From: Rhizobium hidalgonense
GTDB taxonomy: Bacteria; Pseudomonadota; Alphaproteobacteria; Rhizobiales; Rhizobiaceae
Reading direction: 5' to 3'
DNA length: 64,000 nucleotides
Assembly (NCBI RefSeq): GCF_002914525.1
Contig: NZ_LODW01000127.1
Span: forward strand, 186,001-250,000
In this document: in pieces, positions 42,639 to 51,548 of the stretch
Position numbering within the stretch: position 1 is the stretch's first letter
How the letters are laid out: each line of letters opens with the position of its first letter
Notes under the pieces: model-generated
The model's database searches: none
What the model was told of the DNA's origin: nothing
Seen by the model: only the letters and a program-made list of their open reading frames with translations
Position numbers and translations under genes: made by a program

Positions 42639-43619
42639 CTAGCCGAGAGCACCTTGCTCCGTGCAAATCCTGTCGATCAGCGCGTCCAGTTCACCCCGTG
42701 GCGGACGGCTCTTCGCCAGGCGCTGCTTGAGGTGTACGATCGAGTCTGCCAGGATTTCCTCCAGGCTCTCGGCGCAGGTGAATTCGCCCGCCACGCGCTT
42801 GACCTTCGAATTGTCGAAGATTGCGGTCCAGGCCTTGTCGCCGAGGAGCGGGCCGATCCATTCCGGATTGTATCTGACCAGCGTGTCGGTCGGCACGTGC
42901 ACGATCTTTGCCTCGACGCCCAGCAATCTCGCGATGGTCTTCTGGATATCGTCCCAGATATGCGCACGGTCGGAGGTGATGTGAAAAATTTCGCGCAGCG
43001 CCGCTTGCTTGCCGAAAAGGCCGACGAAAGGCACGGCGAAATCGACCGAGCGGGTGAGCGTCCAGGGCGTGTGGCCGTCGCCCGCCACGATGATAGGCTC
43101 GCCGTCCAGCATGCGCCTCGCCATAATGTCGGCGTCGCCCATCATCATCGGCAGGCCGGTGCGGACGGTGTGGCTGGGGCGGATGATCGTCCAGGCGAGA
43201 TTACTGGATTTCTGGAGCAGTTCCTCGCAGGCGATTTTGGCCTGGCTGTAGGGCCAGTAGGGATTGATCGCCGGCGTTTCCTCGGTGATCACGTAATGAC
43301 GCGGCGGTTTTTCGTAGACCGAGGCCGAGGAGATGAAGATGTACTGGCCGCAATTGCCGGAGAACAGCTCGATGTCGCGCGCCACCTCATCCCTGGTAAA
43401 GGCGATGAACTGGCAGACGACATCATAATTGGCCCTGGCGAGATCGGCGTAGGCATCCGATCCAAGCTCCCCGACGATCGAGGTCGTCCCGGCAGGCAAG
43501 GCGGCGCTTCTCAGGCCGCGATTGAAGACGCTGACATGGTGACCCTCGGCAACGGCGCGTTCGACGCATGGATGGGAGATCTGGCCGGTGCCGCCAATGA
43601 AGAGAACTTTCAAAGCCAT
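42639..43619 (-). CDS. NAD-dependent epimerase/reductase (extended SDR)
   Basis: 326 aa. The nucleotide-binding motif is FIGGTGQISHPCVERA, and the catalytic pair appears in WPYSQAKIACEELL (YxxxK) with a Ser region SSASVYE. HTVRTGLPMMMGDADIMARR and RSVDFAVPFVGLFGK complete the substrate side. It resembles atypical SDR5-like or NAD-epimerase/dehydratase proteins acting on sugar nucleotides or similar compounds. It is unlinked to sugar biosynthesis genes here. Confidence 0.84.
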   Translation of the reverse strand: MALKVLFIGGTGQISHPCVERAVAEGHHVSVFNRGLRSAALPAGTTSIVGELGSDAYADLARANYDVVCQFIAFTRDEVARDIELFSGNCGQYIFISSASVYEKPPRHYVITEETPAINPYWPYSQAKIACEELLQKSSNLAWTIIRPSHTVRTGLPMMMGDADIMARRMLDGEPIIVAGDGHTPWTLTRSVDFAVPFVGLFGKQAALREIFHITSDRAHIWDDIQKTIARLLGVEAKIVHVPTDTLVRYNPEWIGPLLGDKAWTAIFDNSKVKRVAGEFTCAESLEEILADSIVHLKQRLAKSRPPRGELDALIDRICTEQGALG

Positions 43620-43769
43620 GGGAGTGACCTCGGGGTCTAGGGGCGGGAACTGCGATCACCCTTCATAGCGTGAAAGAAGGTGGTCGTCTCCCGCAAATCT
43701 CCGCCGAGAGCATGGGGAACGAGCGGCGGCGGCGATAACCTCTGATCGCCGCCGCGCCGACCGGGCAGC

Positions 43770-44327
43770 CTATGCATGCGCCTTGCGACGGGCTGCGACG
43801 ACAAGCCAGATCGAGGACAGCAGGAAATAGAAGGCGCCGAACCCGGCATAGGGCACGATATCAAGGATAGTCGGTGCGTCGATGCCAAACGACTGGCTGA
43901 TCATGAAGCCGCCGGCAAGGGCCGACTGTGCGCCGCTCAGGATCATGACCCATTGGGCGCCGTCGGTACGCCAGCGCCTCACGCCAGTATAGAGCTGCAA
44001 CAGGCCGGAGAGGATCGCCCAGGCTCCGAACACGGCGAGGACGGCGTAGGTGCTATTGCTGACCGCGATGATGACGGCGAGCGCCGTGACCGTGCTGACC
44101 GCGACATTCAGCGTTTGGGACGGGTTGGCTTGCAGGCCGCCATTGACCTTGGCGTCGATCAGATTGGCGAGCGCATCCCACAAGGGATAGACCACCAGCA
44201 GAAAGGCAACGGCGCGTGACTGTCCGGCAAAGAGGATGGCGGCGGAAATCCAGACCATCGAGAAGGCGGCACGGGTAAAATAATAGGATCTCAGCCAGTT
44301 GGACTGAAGGGAAGATGGAGTTTGCAT
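43770..44327 (-). CDS. DUF308-type membrane protein
   Basis: 185 aa with about six membrane spans (FSMVWISAAILFAGQSRAVA, LAVIIAVSNSTYAVLAVFGA, QWVMILSGAQSALAGGFMIS, FGAFYFLLSSIWLVVAARRK). The repeated span pairs and a conserved W in GAWAILSGLLQLYTG fit the HdeD/DUF308 group, which has been linked to acid and stress tolerance. It is divergent from a TetR gene and is the likely target of that repressor. Confidence 0.78.
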   Translation of the reverse strand: MQTPSSLQSNWLRSYYFTRAAFSMVWISAAILFAGQSRAVAFLLVVYPLWDALANLIDAKVNGGLQANPSQTLNVAVSTVTALAVIIAVSNSTYAVLAVFGAWAILSGLLQLYTGVRRWRTDGAQWVMILSGAQSALAGGFMISQSFGIDAPTILDIVPYAGFGAFYFLLSSIWLVVAARRKAHA

Positions 44328-44352
44328 CGGCAGATTCCTTTGTGATTGCCTG

Positions 44353-44460
44353 CCTACTAGTAGGTAGATAGCAAAATGGAGTCAACGCGCCGGCCGCACA
44401 CCTTGTTGTGATAGCACCGATGCAGTGAGAGTCTTGACAATTCGCCTACCAGAAGGTAGG
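44353..44460. promoter_or_regulatory. Two matched operator palindromes between the DUF308 and TetR genes
   Basis: CCTACTAGTAGG (44353-44364) is a perfect palindrome close to the DUF308 start, and CCTACCAGAAGGTAGG (44445-44460) lies just before the TetR start. Both use CTAC/GTAG half-sites. A TTGACA at 44434 puts the second site between -35 and -10 of the tetR promoter. This is the layout of mutual control by one repressor. Confidence 0.75.
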
Positions 44461-44467
44461 GGACGCT

Positions 44468-45055
44468 ATGAAATCAATAGCTTCCACTTCCGACAAGATC
44501 CTGGATATCGCGCAGTCGCTTATCGTGGCGGGAGGCTACAACGGCTTCAGCTATGCCGACATCTCGGCTGCGATCGGCATCAGGAAAGCCAGCATCCACC
44601 ATCATTTTCCGACAAAGGCCGAACTGGTGGCGGTGCTGGTGGAGCGCTACTTCAAGCAGGCGCAGGCGGGTCTGCAGTCGCTGCGCGAGCAGGCCGCAAG
44701 CCCCGCCGATCAGCTGCATTTCTACGTCAATTATTGGCACACATGCATTCGCGACGCCTCGCAGCCCTTCTGCGTCTGCGCGATGCTCGCCGGCGAAATG
44801 CAGATGCTGCCCGACGAGGTCGCCTCCCGCGTCCGCGCCCATTTCCAGGGCCTCGCGGCATGGCTGACCTTGGTGCTGCAGGCAGGCGTCGAGCAGGGCC
44901 AGTTCCGGCTGGACAAGCGGCCGGAAGAGCAGGCGCAAATGCTGATGGCCTCGGTTCATGGGGCGATGCTCTCGGCGAGGGCACTCGGCGATCCCGGGCT
45001 GTTCATTGCGGTCGTCGCTCCTGAGATCTCGAGGCTGCGGGTCCCGGCGCGCTAG
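44468..45055 (+). CDS. TetR-family transcriptional regulator
   Basis: 195 aa. The helix-turn-helix covers ILDIAQSLIVAGGYNGFSYA, then DISAAIGIRKASIHHHFPTK, a YcdC/RutR-like form ending HHHFPTKAELV. The ligand domain includes HTCIRDASQPFCVCAMLAGE, with three Cys that could respond to electrophiles. GGGGAC precedes the ATG. Matched palindromes on both sides of the promoter suggest it represses itself and the DUF308 gene. Confidence 0.88.
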   Translation: MKSIASTSDKILDIAQSLIVAGGYNGFSYADISAAIGIRKASIHHHFPTKAELVAVLVERYFKQAQAGLQSLREQAASPADQLHFYVNYWHTCIRDASQPFCVCAMLAGEMQMLPDEVASRVRAHFQGLAAWLTLVLQAGVEQGQFRLDKRPEEQAQMLMASVHGAMLSARALGDPGLFIAVVAPEISRLRVPAR

Positions 45056-45096
45056 AGGAATTCTCTGGCCGAATCCTGATCGAAACTGGATGAGAG

Positions 45097-45636
45097 ATGC
45101 GCGAAAGAGAATTCAATGGCGATGTGGCGCCGGTAACGAGGCAGACGACGAGGTTGAGGCTCAGAATTCCTGAGCCGGCGGATATTCATTTCCTGACCGA
45201 ACTTTTTTCAAGGCTGGAATTGGTCGCGCATCGGCCCGTGCCCCGGCCGGACTCGCCGGAAGAAAGTGCGGAGCGGCTTGCGCGCGATATCAAGCATTGG
45301 AAAGAGAACGGCTTCGGGCGCTGGGCGGTCGAGACGGCGGATGCGTTGATCGGTTTCGGCGGCGTGACCATTTCCAGAGATTTCGATGGCCTCAATCTTT
45401 CCTATCATCTGCAGCCCGAAAGCTGGGGGCGGGGCTATGCCACAGAACTGGTCAGAGAAACTCTGGCCTTTGCCTTTGACGACTTGGATGCGGACCGGGT
45501 GATCGGGTTGGTTCGCTCGGCCAACGCAGCGTCAAAACAGGTTCTTGAGAAATGCGGCTTCCGTTTCGAACGCGAGGTCATGCTGCACAGCGCGCCGACC
45601 AACCTCTATGCGATCGATAAACGTAGAAGGAAATAG
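45097..45636 (+). CDS. GNAT-family N-acetyltransferase (RimJ/RimL type)
   Basis: 179 aa. The opening TTRLRLRIPEPADIHFLTEL is typical of RimJ/RimL-like enzymes. The acetyl-CoA loop is visible as LQPESWGRGYATELVRETL, followed by FDDLDADRVIGLVRSANAAS and KQVLEKCGFRFERE. It transfers an acetyl group to an amine of a protein N-terminus or small molecule; the acceptor is not known. Confidence 0.87.
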   Translation: MREREFNGDVAPVTRQTTRLRLRIPEPADIHFLTELFSRLELVAHRPVPRPDSPEESAERLARDIKHWKENGFGRWAVETADALIGFGGVTISRDFDGLNLSYHLQPESWGRGYATELVRETLAFAFDDLDADRVIGLVRSANAASKQVLEKCGFRFEREVMLHSAPTNLYAIDKRRRK

Positions 45637-45676
45637 CAACTGCTCGCACCGAATGCTGACCCGCCCTTCCGATCCG

Positions 45677-47638
45677 TCATTCCCCGCCTTCTGTCAGCGC
45701 ATCCCGAACGATCGCATAATAGGCGGCAAGTTCGGGAATATCGGCAGCCAGCGTGTCGAAGACGGGATCAGACGGCGCCAACGTCCCGGCGTATTTCGTC
45801 TCGATGAAAGCCTGGTGGGCGGCGAGCGCTTCGGCATCGGCCTTGTGCACGACGGTGAAAACGGGCGAGGGCAGGGTGCGGCCTTTGACGATGATGCGGT
45901 CGAGTTCGACGACGATGTAAGTCTCAGTGACCAGCCTTGCGGTTTCTTCGCCGAGCAGCAGCGCCACGCCGTAATTCTTCGAGGCGCCTTCGAGGCGGGA
46001 GGCGAGGTTGACGCTGTCGCCGAGGCAGGAATAGTCGAAGCGGCGGGTCGAGCCCATGTTGCCGACGATGCATTCGCCGGTGTTGATGCCGACGCCCATC
46101 TTCAAGACGTGCGGCTTACGGCCAAATATGGCCGCCTCCCGCTCCAGTTGGCTATTCAGCCTCGAAATCGCCGCCTGCATAGCGAGCGATGCGCGCACGG
46201 CGTGAAGCGCATGATCGGGATCGTCGAGCGGTGCATTCCAGAAGGCCATGATGCAGTCGCCCATATATTTGTCGATCGTGCCGCCATGATCCATCACCAC
46301 GTCGGAGAGCGGCGTCAGCAGCCGGTTGATCAGGCCGGTCAGTTGCTCCGGATCGTCCTTCAGCGTTTCGGCAATGGTGGTAAATCCCCGCACATCGGAA
46401 AATAGCACCGAGAGCGTGCGCCGCTCGCCGCCGAGCTTCAGCTGCGAGGGGTCGTTGGACAGGCGTTTGACGAGATCGGGCGAGATATATTGGGCGAAGG
46501 CGCGGATGATTTGGCGCTTGTTGCGGCGCTCCTCGGCATAGTCGAAGGCGGCCTGGCCGAAGACGACAGAGATATAAGCGACGGTCGGGCCGAGTGGCGA
46601 GACGAAGACATGGGCAAGCCGGATGCCGGCAAAGCTGACGGCCGCGAAGGCGAGGAGGGCCGCCGCACTGGTCACGATCGTCAGCCATCCTGTCGAGCGC
46701 CAGACGGTTGCGGCGGCCAGCAGCACCGCTAATAGGATGCAGGCGGCAACCGTCGGCAGGCGGGCTTCCGCGATCGACAGGCCATCGCGGATATTGTCGT
46801 AGATCGTTGCCTGGATCTCGACGCCGGAGACGAGTTTGCCGGTGTGGACCGTATAGGGTGTCGCAAAGGCATCGACACCGCGCTTGTCGATCTCGGGCGC
46901 ATTCTGCAGGCTGAGGCCGACCAGCACGACGCGGTCCTTGAAATAATCCGGCGGCAGCAGATTTTCAGGGTCGAGCGCCTGGTAATAGGAGACGGTGGGA
47001 TAGCTGCGGGCCGGGCCCAAGGATTGGATGAGCTGACCGGCCGGCACGGATGCGTGTGTCGCTCCCGACGTTTTCGCCAGCATCGCGGCAAAGCCGTCCT
47101 CGTAACCTGGAATGCGCCGGAAGATGCCGTCGCCGCTGAGATCGATCGAGGCGATGCCGGTCACCGCGCCCGCTTCGATCAACTGCGGCAGCGGTGTGGC
47201 ACGGATCAGCTGCGAGGCCTGCGGCGTCTCGATCAGCGTTTCGTCGCCGGCGAGCACGATATCGGCGCCGACCGCCTTGGCGATCGCCGCGTCATTGTCG
47301 GGATTGGAGGGTTCGGCCATGATGATGTCGAGGCCGATGGCACGGGCGCCGGCTGCGCGCAGCTGGCTGATGAGCTCGGCATGCAGGCTGCGCGGCCAGG
47401 GCCATTGCGCGTTGATATCGGCCAGTGAGGGCTCGTCGATCGCCACGATCACAGGCCCACCCTGCGGCGGGCGTGGGTCGTCGACGGTCGAGAGATAGTC
47501 GAAGCTTCTGAGTTCCAGCAGCGACCAGGCGGGCAGGCGCGACAGAAGCGAGATGGCGATCAGCGTGGTCAGCGACAGCACGAGCAGCCGGAGATGGCGG
47601 CTCGTGATATGCCTGGCCCGCCGAGGTTTGTCCCGCAT
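45677..47638 (-). CDS. CHASE2-domain adenylate/guanylate cyclase
   Basis: 653 aa. An N-terminal membrane anchor (LRLLVLSLTTLIAISLLSRL) leads to a periplasmic CHASE2 sensor (FDYLSTVDDPRPPQGGPVIV, WPWPRSLHAELISQLRAAGA, DYFKDRVVLVGLSLQNAPEI). Three spans follow around residues 330-400. The C-terminal class III cyclase has both metal Asp (LFSDVRGFTTIAE and MGDCIMAFWNAP) and GECIVGNMGSTRRFDYSCLGDSVNLASRLE-type active-site residues. Its ATG overlaps the upstream gene's stop as TGATG. The product nucleotide (cAMP, cGMP or a pyrimidine form) cannot be told from sequence. Confidence 0.9.
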   Translation of the reverse strand: MRDKPRRARHITSRHLRLLVLSLTTLIAISLLSRLPAWSLLELRSFDYLSTVDDPRPPQGGPVIVAIDEPSLADINAQWPWPRSLHAELISQLRAAGARAIGLDIIMAEPSNPDNDAAIAKAVGADIVLAGDETLIETPQASQLIRATPLPQLIEAGAVTGIASIDLSGDGIFRRIPGYEDGFAAMLAKTSGATHASVPAGQLIQSLGPARSYPTVSYYQALDPENLLPPDYFKDRVVLVGLSLQNAPEIDKRGVDAFATPYTVHTGKLVSGVEIQATIYDNIRDGLSIAEARLPTVAACILLAVLLAAATVWRSTGWLTIVTSAAALLAFAAVSFAGIRLAHVFVSPLGPTVAYISVVFGQAAFDYAEERRNKRQIIRAFAQYISPDLVKRLSNDPSQLKLGGERRTLSVLFSDVRGFTTIAETLKDDPEQLTGLINRLLTPLSDVVMDHGGTIDKYMGDCIMAFWNAPLDDPDHALHAVRASLAMQAAISRLNSQLEREAAIFGRKPHVLKMGVGINTGECIVGNMGSTRRFDYSCLGDSVNLASRLEGASKNYGVALLLGEETARLVTETYIVVELDRIIVKGRTLPSPVFTVVHKADAEALAAHQAFIETKYAGTLAPSDPVFDTLAADIPELAAYYAIVRDALTEGGE

Positions 47639-50600
47639 CAGAATCGGACTTTGAGCGTGCCCTTGAAGGCGCGGCCCCAGCCGGAAACGCCGGGCGTTAT
47701 TTCGAAGTCTTCGTCGAGCAGGTTGTAGGCGGACGCTTCGAGCGCCATGCGCTTGTCGAGCGGTTCCCAAATCAGGTGAGCGTCAAGGCTCCAGTAGTCG
47801 TCGAGTTTGGTGCCGAGATCGTCGCCGTCGCGCTCGCCGACATAGTTGGCCGCCACCGTCGCCTTGACCTTGGCCTCGTTGACCCAGGTCAGCGCGATCT
47901 GGCCGGAATTCTTCGGAATGAACGGCAGAGAGCCGCCGTAATTCGGCTCCAGCGGGTCCTTGTTCTCCGATTCCATATAGGCATAGGTGGCCGAAAGCCC
48001 GAAACCATAGCCGAGCGCAATATTGGCAGTGACGGCGGCGCGGTCGATGCTGCCGCGCGACAGCGGCAGGCTGTCGGCCGCCGGAAGCGCAATCAGCGGC
48101 AGATCGATCGAGAAATCATGCAGTTCCTGGTGCTGGTATTCGACCGAGGTGAAGAAGCGGTCGGTCCATTCGGCATCCCATTGCAGCGCCGCCGTATCGG
48201 TATAACCTTCGACACCCACCGAGAACTGGTTCGGCTGCAGGCCGAGAATGCCGACCGGGGCGAGGGTGGGAACGCCGGTATCAACGCTCTGGCGCATGAA
48301 GGCCGCCCGTAGCCAATGGTTCTGGACAGGCGCCCAGGCAAGGCCGAATCGCGGCTCCAGCCGGCTGACATCGACGCTGCCGCCAGACATGCGCGTACCG
48401 AACAGCGCATATTCACCCTTCAGATCTGGCGTGATCTCGTGCAGCACGTCGACATAAGCGCGGCCGATGTCGACACGGCCATCGGTCTCCGTGGGTCCAA
48501 GCGTCACACCGGGCAGAAGGCGCGGAATGATATCCTCGATGTTAAGGAAGTCGCTGTTATGGGCATCGATCCAGCCGCCCTCTATGCCGTAGCGGAAGGT
48601 CAGCGGTCCTACCCCGATATCGTGGTTGAGGGCCGCGACATAGGTCTTCGAGCTCTGGTCCTGGGCGGTTTGTCCGAAGGGACGAATATCGGCGCCGGGA
48701 CCGCCGAGGAATGGCACCATCTCCCAGTCGAATGCCAGGTCGGCAGTCGTCTTCGTTCGCGTGCCGGAATAGAGGAGTGCGGCATTCAATACGTTTTCGT
48801 AGCCGAACGTATGGCTCCAGCCGATGCCGGCATTGGTTGTCGTGATGATGTCGCGCCGGTTCAGATAGAGCGGCAATTCGTCGGGCACCAGCGGGCCGGC
48901 GGCGCCGAATATGGGAAAGAACAACCCGTCGTTCAGAATGGTCGAAAGCTGGGAATTCTCGCTCAGCGTATCGAGGTTATAATCGCGTTTCGCGCCGTTG
49001 AAATAGGCAACGACCCTATCGTCCGGCGTGATCGTCGCCGTCAGGTAGCCGTTGCCGCCGAGGATCTTGTTATCGGTGGAGAACCCGCCGAAATCAGTAT
49101 AGTCGCCGTCGCGCGCAAGCTCTTCCCAGGTCAGGTTGCCGAAGAAGCTGAGTGGGATCGTCTCGTTGGAGAAGCCCTGTATCTCGGCCTCGCCGACGCG
49201 GCGTGTATGGCCGTCGACGCTGGTGATGCCGCCGCCGAGCGAGCCTTCGATGAAGGGCGTGCGCAGAAGCGTTGCCGAGCGTGAACGGCCCGACAGCATG
49301 TGCGGATCGAGCAGCAGGCCCTGGAACAGCGAGGAGAAGCTCGACGTGTTGGCGCGGTACTGGCTGATATTGTCGTCGCCGAAATCAGTCGCGTTGCTGA
49401 AGGGGAAGATGCTGCCCTTGATCGACTGGTCGGTATAGCCGGTGCCTTCGAAGGGGCTGAAGACGGCATCGCCGTAATAGCGGCCCCAGGCATCCAGGCC
49501 CTGTAGGCGGAAGGCGTTGTTGAGCGTCGAGCCGGCATCCTCGTTGGCGCCGAGCGCGCTGTAATCGCCGCCGCGCGCCCTGGAGCGGCGGAGAAATTCC
49601 TGCGCGTTGCGGATCGCGCCCTCGGCGTCATAGTCGTCGATGTCGACGGCGGTGCGGAAGGCCGGAATGACGGGATCGTTCTTGTCGAGTCTGTCGGCAT
49701 TGTCGACCGCCTGCTCGGAAGGGATGCGGTCGCCCTTTTCATAATGGGCGGCGGCGAGCATCAGCTGCGACTGAGAATGCGCCGGATTGGCGGTGCTGGC
49801 GGCCAGCAGGTCGTCCAGTGCCTTATCGCGCTCGCCGGTCTGCAGGTAGTAGCGGCCGCGGGCGAGAAGGGCGATGTCGAAGCCCGGATCGGCGGCGAGC
49901 GCCGCATCGATCTCGCGCTTGGCATCCTTCATCCTTGATTGGTCGAGATAGAGGATGGCGAGATTGGCGTGGGGGACGGGATCTTGCGGATCGAGCGCGA
50001 TTGCCTTGAGGAAAGCGGCTTCTGCCTCACCATTGGCATCGCGGGCGCCCTGCAGCAGGCCCATCGAGTTCAGTGACCCGGATGCGCCAGGCGCAAGCTC
50101 GATGGCGCGGTTCAGGTCGGCAAGGGCGCCGTCGATATCGCTCTTGTATCCGGCCTTGTAGGCGGCGCGCGCGGCAAGGGCGATCGGATGGTTCGGGTCG
50201 AGCGCCAAAGCACGGTCAACCGCCTCCCGCATTTGTTCGCGATCGTCGACCAACTGCGCGAGTTGGGCGCGGATGGCGGGCAGGGTGGGATCGTCGGGAA
50301 AGCGCTTCTCGGCTTGCCTGATGATGTCGATGGCGGCGCGGGGATTTTCAAGGAAGCCTGCCGTATAAGCTTGCATGATCGCGCCATAGGGTCCGACAGC
50401 GGCCGACGGCGGTTTCTCGACGTGGGCTGGATCGGCAAGCGAGCGGGCGAAATAGCCGCCATATTGCGCCATGCTGCGGCGGGCCGGGTCGAGATGCGGC
50501 ATGGCCGATGCAAACAGCCTTGCGGCATCGTCATAACGCTTTTCGGACCCGGCAATGGTGGCGTCGATCAGGTCGGCGCGCGCCTTCTGGACCACTGTCA

Positions 50601-51420
50601 GCTTGCGGCGGCGAACCTCCTGAAGGGTTGCTGCCGCCACCTGCCTTCCGTCGAAGGCGCTCTGCACCTCGGCGAGCGCAAGCCAGTCCTCGGTAGTGCG
50701 GCGCTCGGGCGGTAAAGCAAGCAGCCGGCGGCGTTCGTCGGCCATGCGGCCTGCCGGCAGCGGCGAGGTCGGCATCAGGCCGAAGCCATCGCGCAGGTTC
50801 AGGTAAAACAGCATCTGCTCGCGGTCGTCAGGCGTGACGATGACGAGCTTGCGCGGCGCCTGGCCAATGGTGGCGACCGCTCCTTCGCCTTCGCTCACTT
50901 CGACGCTGCCCTGCGGGTTGCTGAGTGCCACGCGGCCTTCGAGCACGATCATCGAGGTTTTGCTGCCCTCGACGGTCATGGTCCAGTCCGTGCCGCGAAT
51001 GGCGGCTGCGGCGGCAGGGGTCTCGACCGTCAGGCCCTGGCCGCCGCGCTCGGCGCGCGCCCAGATCGTTCCCGATTGCAGCTCCAGTGTCGTGTCGCCG
51101 GTCGCGGCCATTTTCTTGACCTGCAGCGAGGAATTGCGGCCGAGGCGAACCTGGGTGTGATCGGAAAAGACGATGGCGAGCTGGCCGTTGGCATTGGTGC
51201 GCAGCACGTCGCCGGTCAGGAGATCCTGATTGATGTCGACGACACGCCAGTCCGACACGTCGATGAAGCGGACCTCTTCGCCGGTTTTGCGGGCGATGAC
51301 GGAACCGGCGACCGGCGTTGCGCGCTGCACGGGATCGGCCATTGCAGGCGGCCCGAAAGCAGGCAGAGCAAGCGCTAGCGCCACCCCTGCGCGAAAGATG
51401 TGTTTGGAATGCCCCCGCAT
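47638..51420 (-). CDS. Giant FecR-TPR-outer-membrane-barrel protein
   Basis: About 1260 aa from the ATG at 51420 (or 51441). A signal peptide (AGVALALALPAFGPPAMA) is followed by a FecR domain (residues 30-175: DVLRTNANGQLAIVFSDHTQ, VETPAAAAAIRGTDWTMTVE, LEGRVALSNPQGSVEVSEGE). A TPR region covers about 240-600 (DPNHPIALAARAAYKAGY, AIALDPQDPVPHANLAILYL). The last 600 residues alternate like a TonB-receptor-type barrel and end in the outer-membrane signature LKVRF. FecR, TPR and barrel on one chain is unusual. It should sit in the outer membrane with its FecR and TPR parts in the periplasm, and it is coupled to the CHASE2 cyclase. Confidence 0.85.
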   Translation of the reverse strand: MRGHSKHIFRAGVALALALPAFGPPAMADPVQRATPVAGSVIARKTGEEVRFIDVSDWRVVDINQDLLTGDVLRTNANGQLAIVFSDHTQVRLGRNSSLQVKKMAATGDTTLELQSGTIWARAERGGQGLTVETPAAAAAIRGTDWTMTVEGSKTSMIVLEGRVALSNPQGSVEVSEGEGAVATIGQAPRKLVIVTPDDREQMLFYLNLRDGFGLMPTSPLPAGRMADERRRLLALPPERRTTEDWLALAEVQSAFDGRQVAAATLQEVRRRKLTVVQKARADLIDATIAGSEKRYDDAARLFASAMPHLDPARRSMAQYGGYFARSLADPAHVEKPPSAAVGPYGAIMQAYTAGFLENPRAAIDIIRQAEKRFPDDPTLPAIRAQLAQLVDDREQMREAVDRALALDPNHPIALAARAAYKAGYKSDIDGALADLNRAIELAPGASGSLNSMGLLQGARDANGEAEAAFLKAIALDPQDPVPHANLAILYLDQSRMKDAKREIDAALAADPGFDIALLARGRYYLQTGERDKALDDLLAASTANPAHSQSQLMLAAAHYEKGDRIPSEQAVDNADRLDKNDPVIPAFRTAVDIDDYDAEGAIRNAQEFLRRSRARGGDYSALGANEDAGSTLNNAFRLQGLDAWGRYYGDAVFSPFEGTGYTDQSIKGSIFPFSNATDFGDDNISQYRANTSSFSSLFQGLLLDPHMLSGRSRSATLLRTPFIEGSLGGGITSVDGHTRRVGEAEIQGFSNETIPLSFFGNLTWEELARDGDYTDFGGFSTDNKILGGNGYLTATITPDDRVVAYFNGAKRDYNLDTLSENSQLSTILNDGLFFPIFGAAGPLVPDELPLYLNRRDIITTTNAGIGWSHTFGYENVLNAALLYSGTRTKTTADLAFDWEMVPFLGGPGADIRPFGQTAQDQSSKTYVAALNHDIGVGPLTFRYGIEGGWIDAHNSDFLNIEDIIPRLLPGVTLGPTETDGRVDIGRAYVDVLHEITPDLKGEYALFGTRMSGGSVDVSRLEPRFGLAWAPVQNHWLRAAFMRQSVDTGVPTLAPVGILGLQPNQFSVGVEGYTDTAALQWDAEWTDRFFTSVEYQHQELHDFSIDLPLIALPAADSLPLSRGSIDRAAVTANIALGYGFGLSATYAYMESENKDPLEPNYGGSLPFIPKNSGQIALTWVNEAKVKATVAANYVGERDGDDLGTKLDDYWSLDAHLIWEPLDKRMALEASAYNLLDEDFEITPGVSGWGRAFKGTLKVRF

Positions 51421-51548
51421 GACCTCAACCCCATACCCCATATCCCGTTTGTCTGTGTAGAGTGGAAAAGTCAAGCGTGTTGCACACGTGTTCTTGCTTT
51501 CGCAGCCAAGTGTAATATCAGGGAAACACTTGATGGCGGAGTATTCAC
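51421..51548. promoter_or_regulatory. Divergent promoter of the cyclase operon and the DUF5706 gene
   Basis: This short gap holds both promoters. TTGCACACGTGTTCTTGC near 51479 contains the palindrome GCACACGTGT, and TGTAATATCAGG near 51510 may be a -10 region for the rightward gene. The shared gap suggests joint regulation. Confidence 0.4.
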
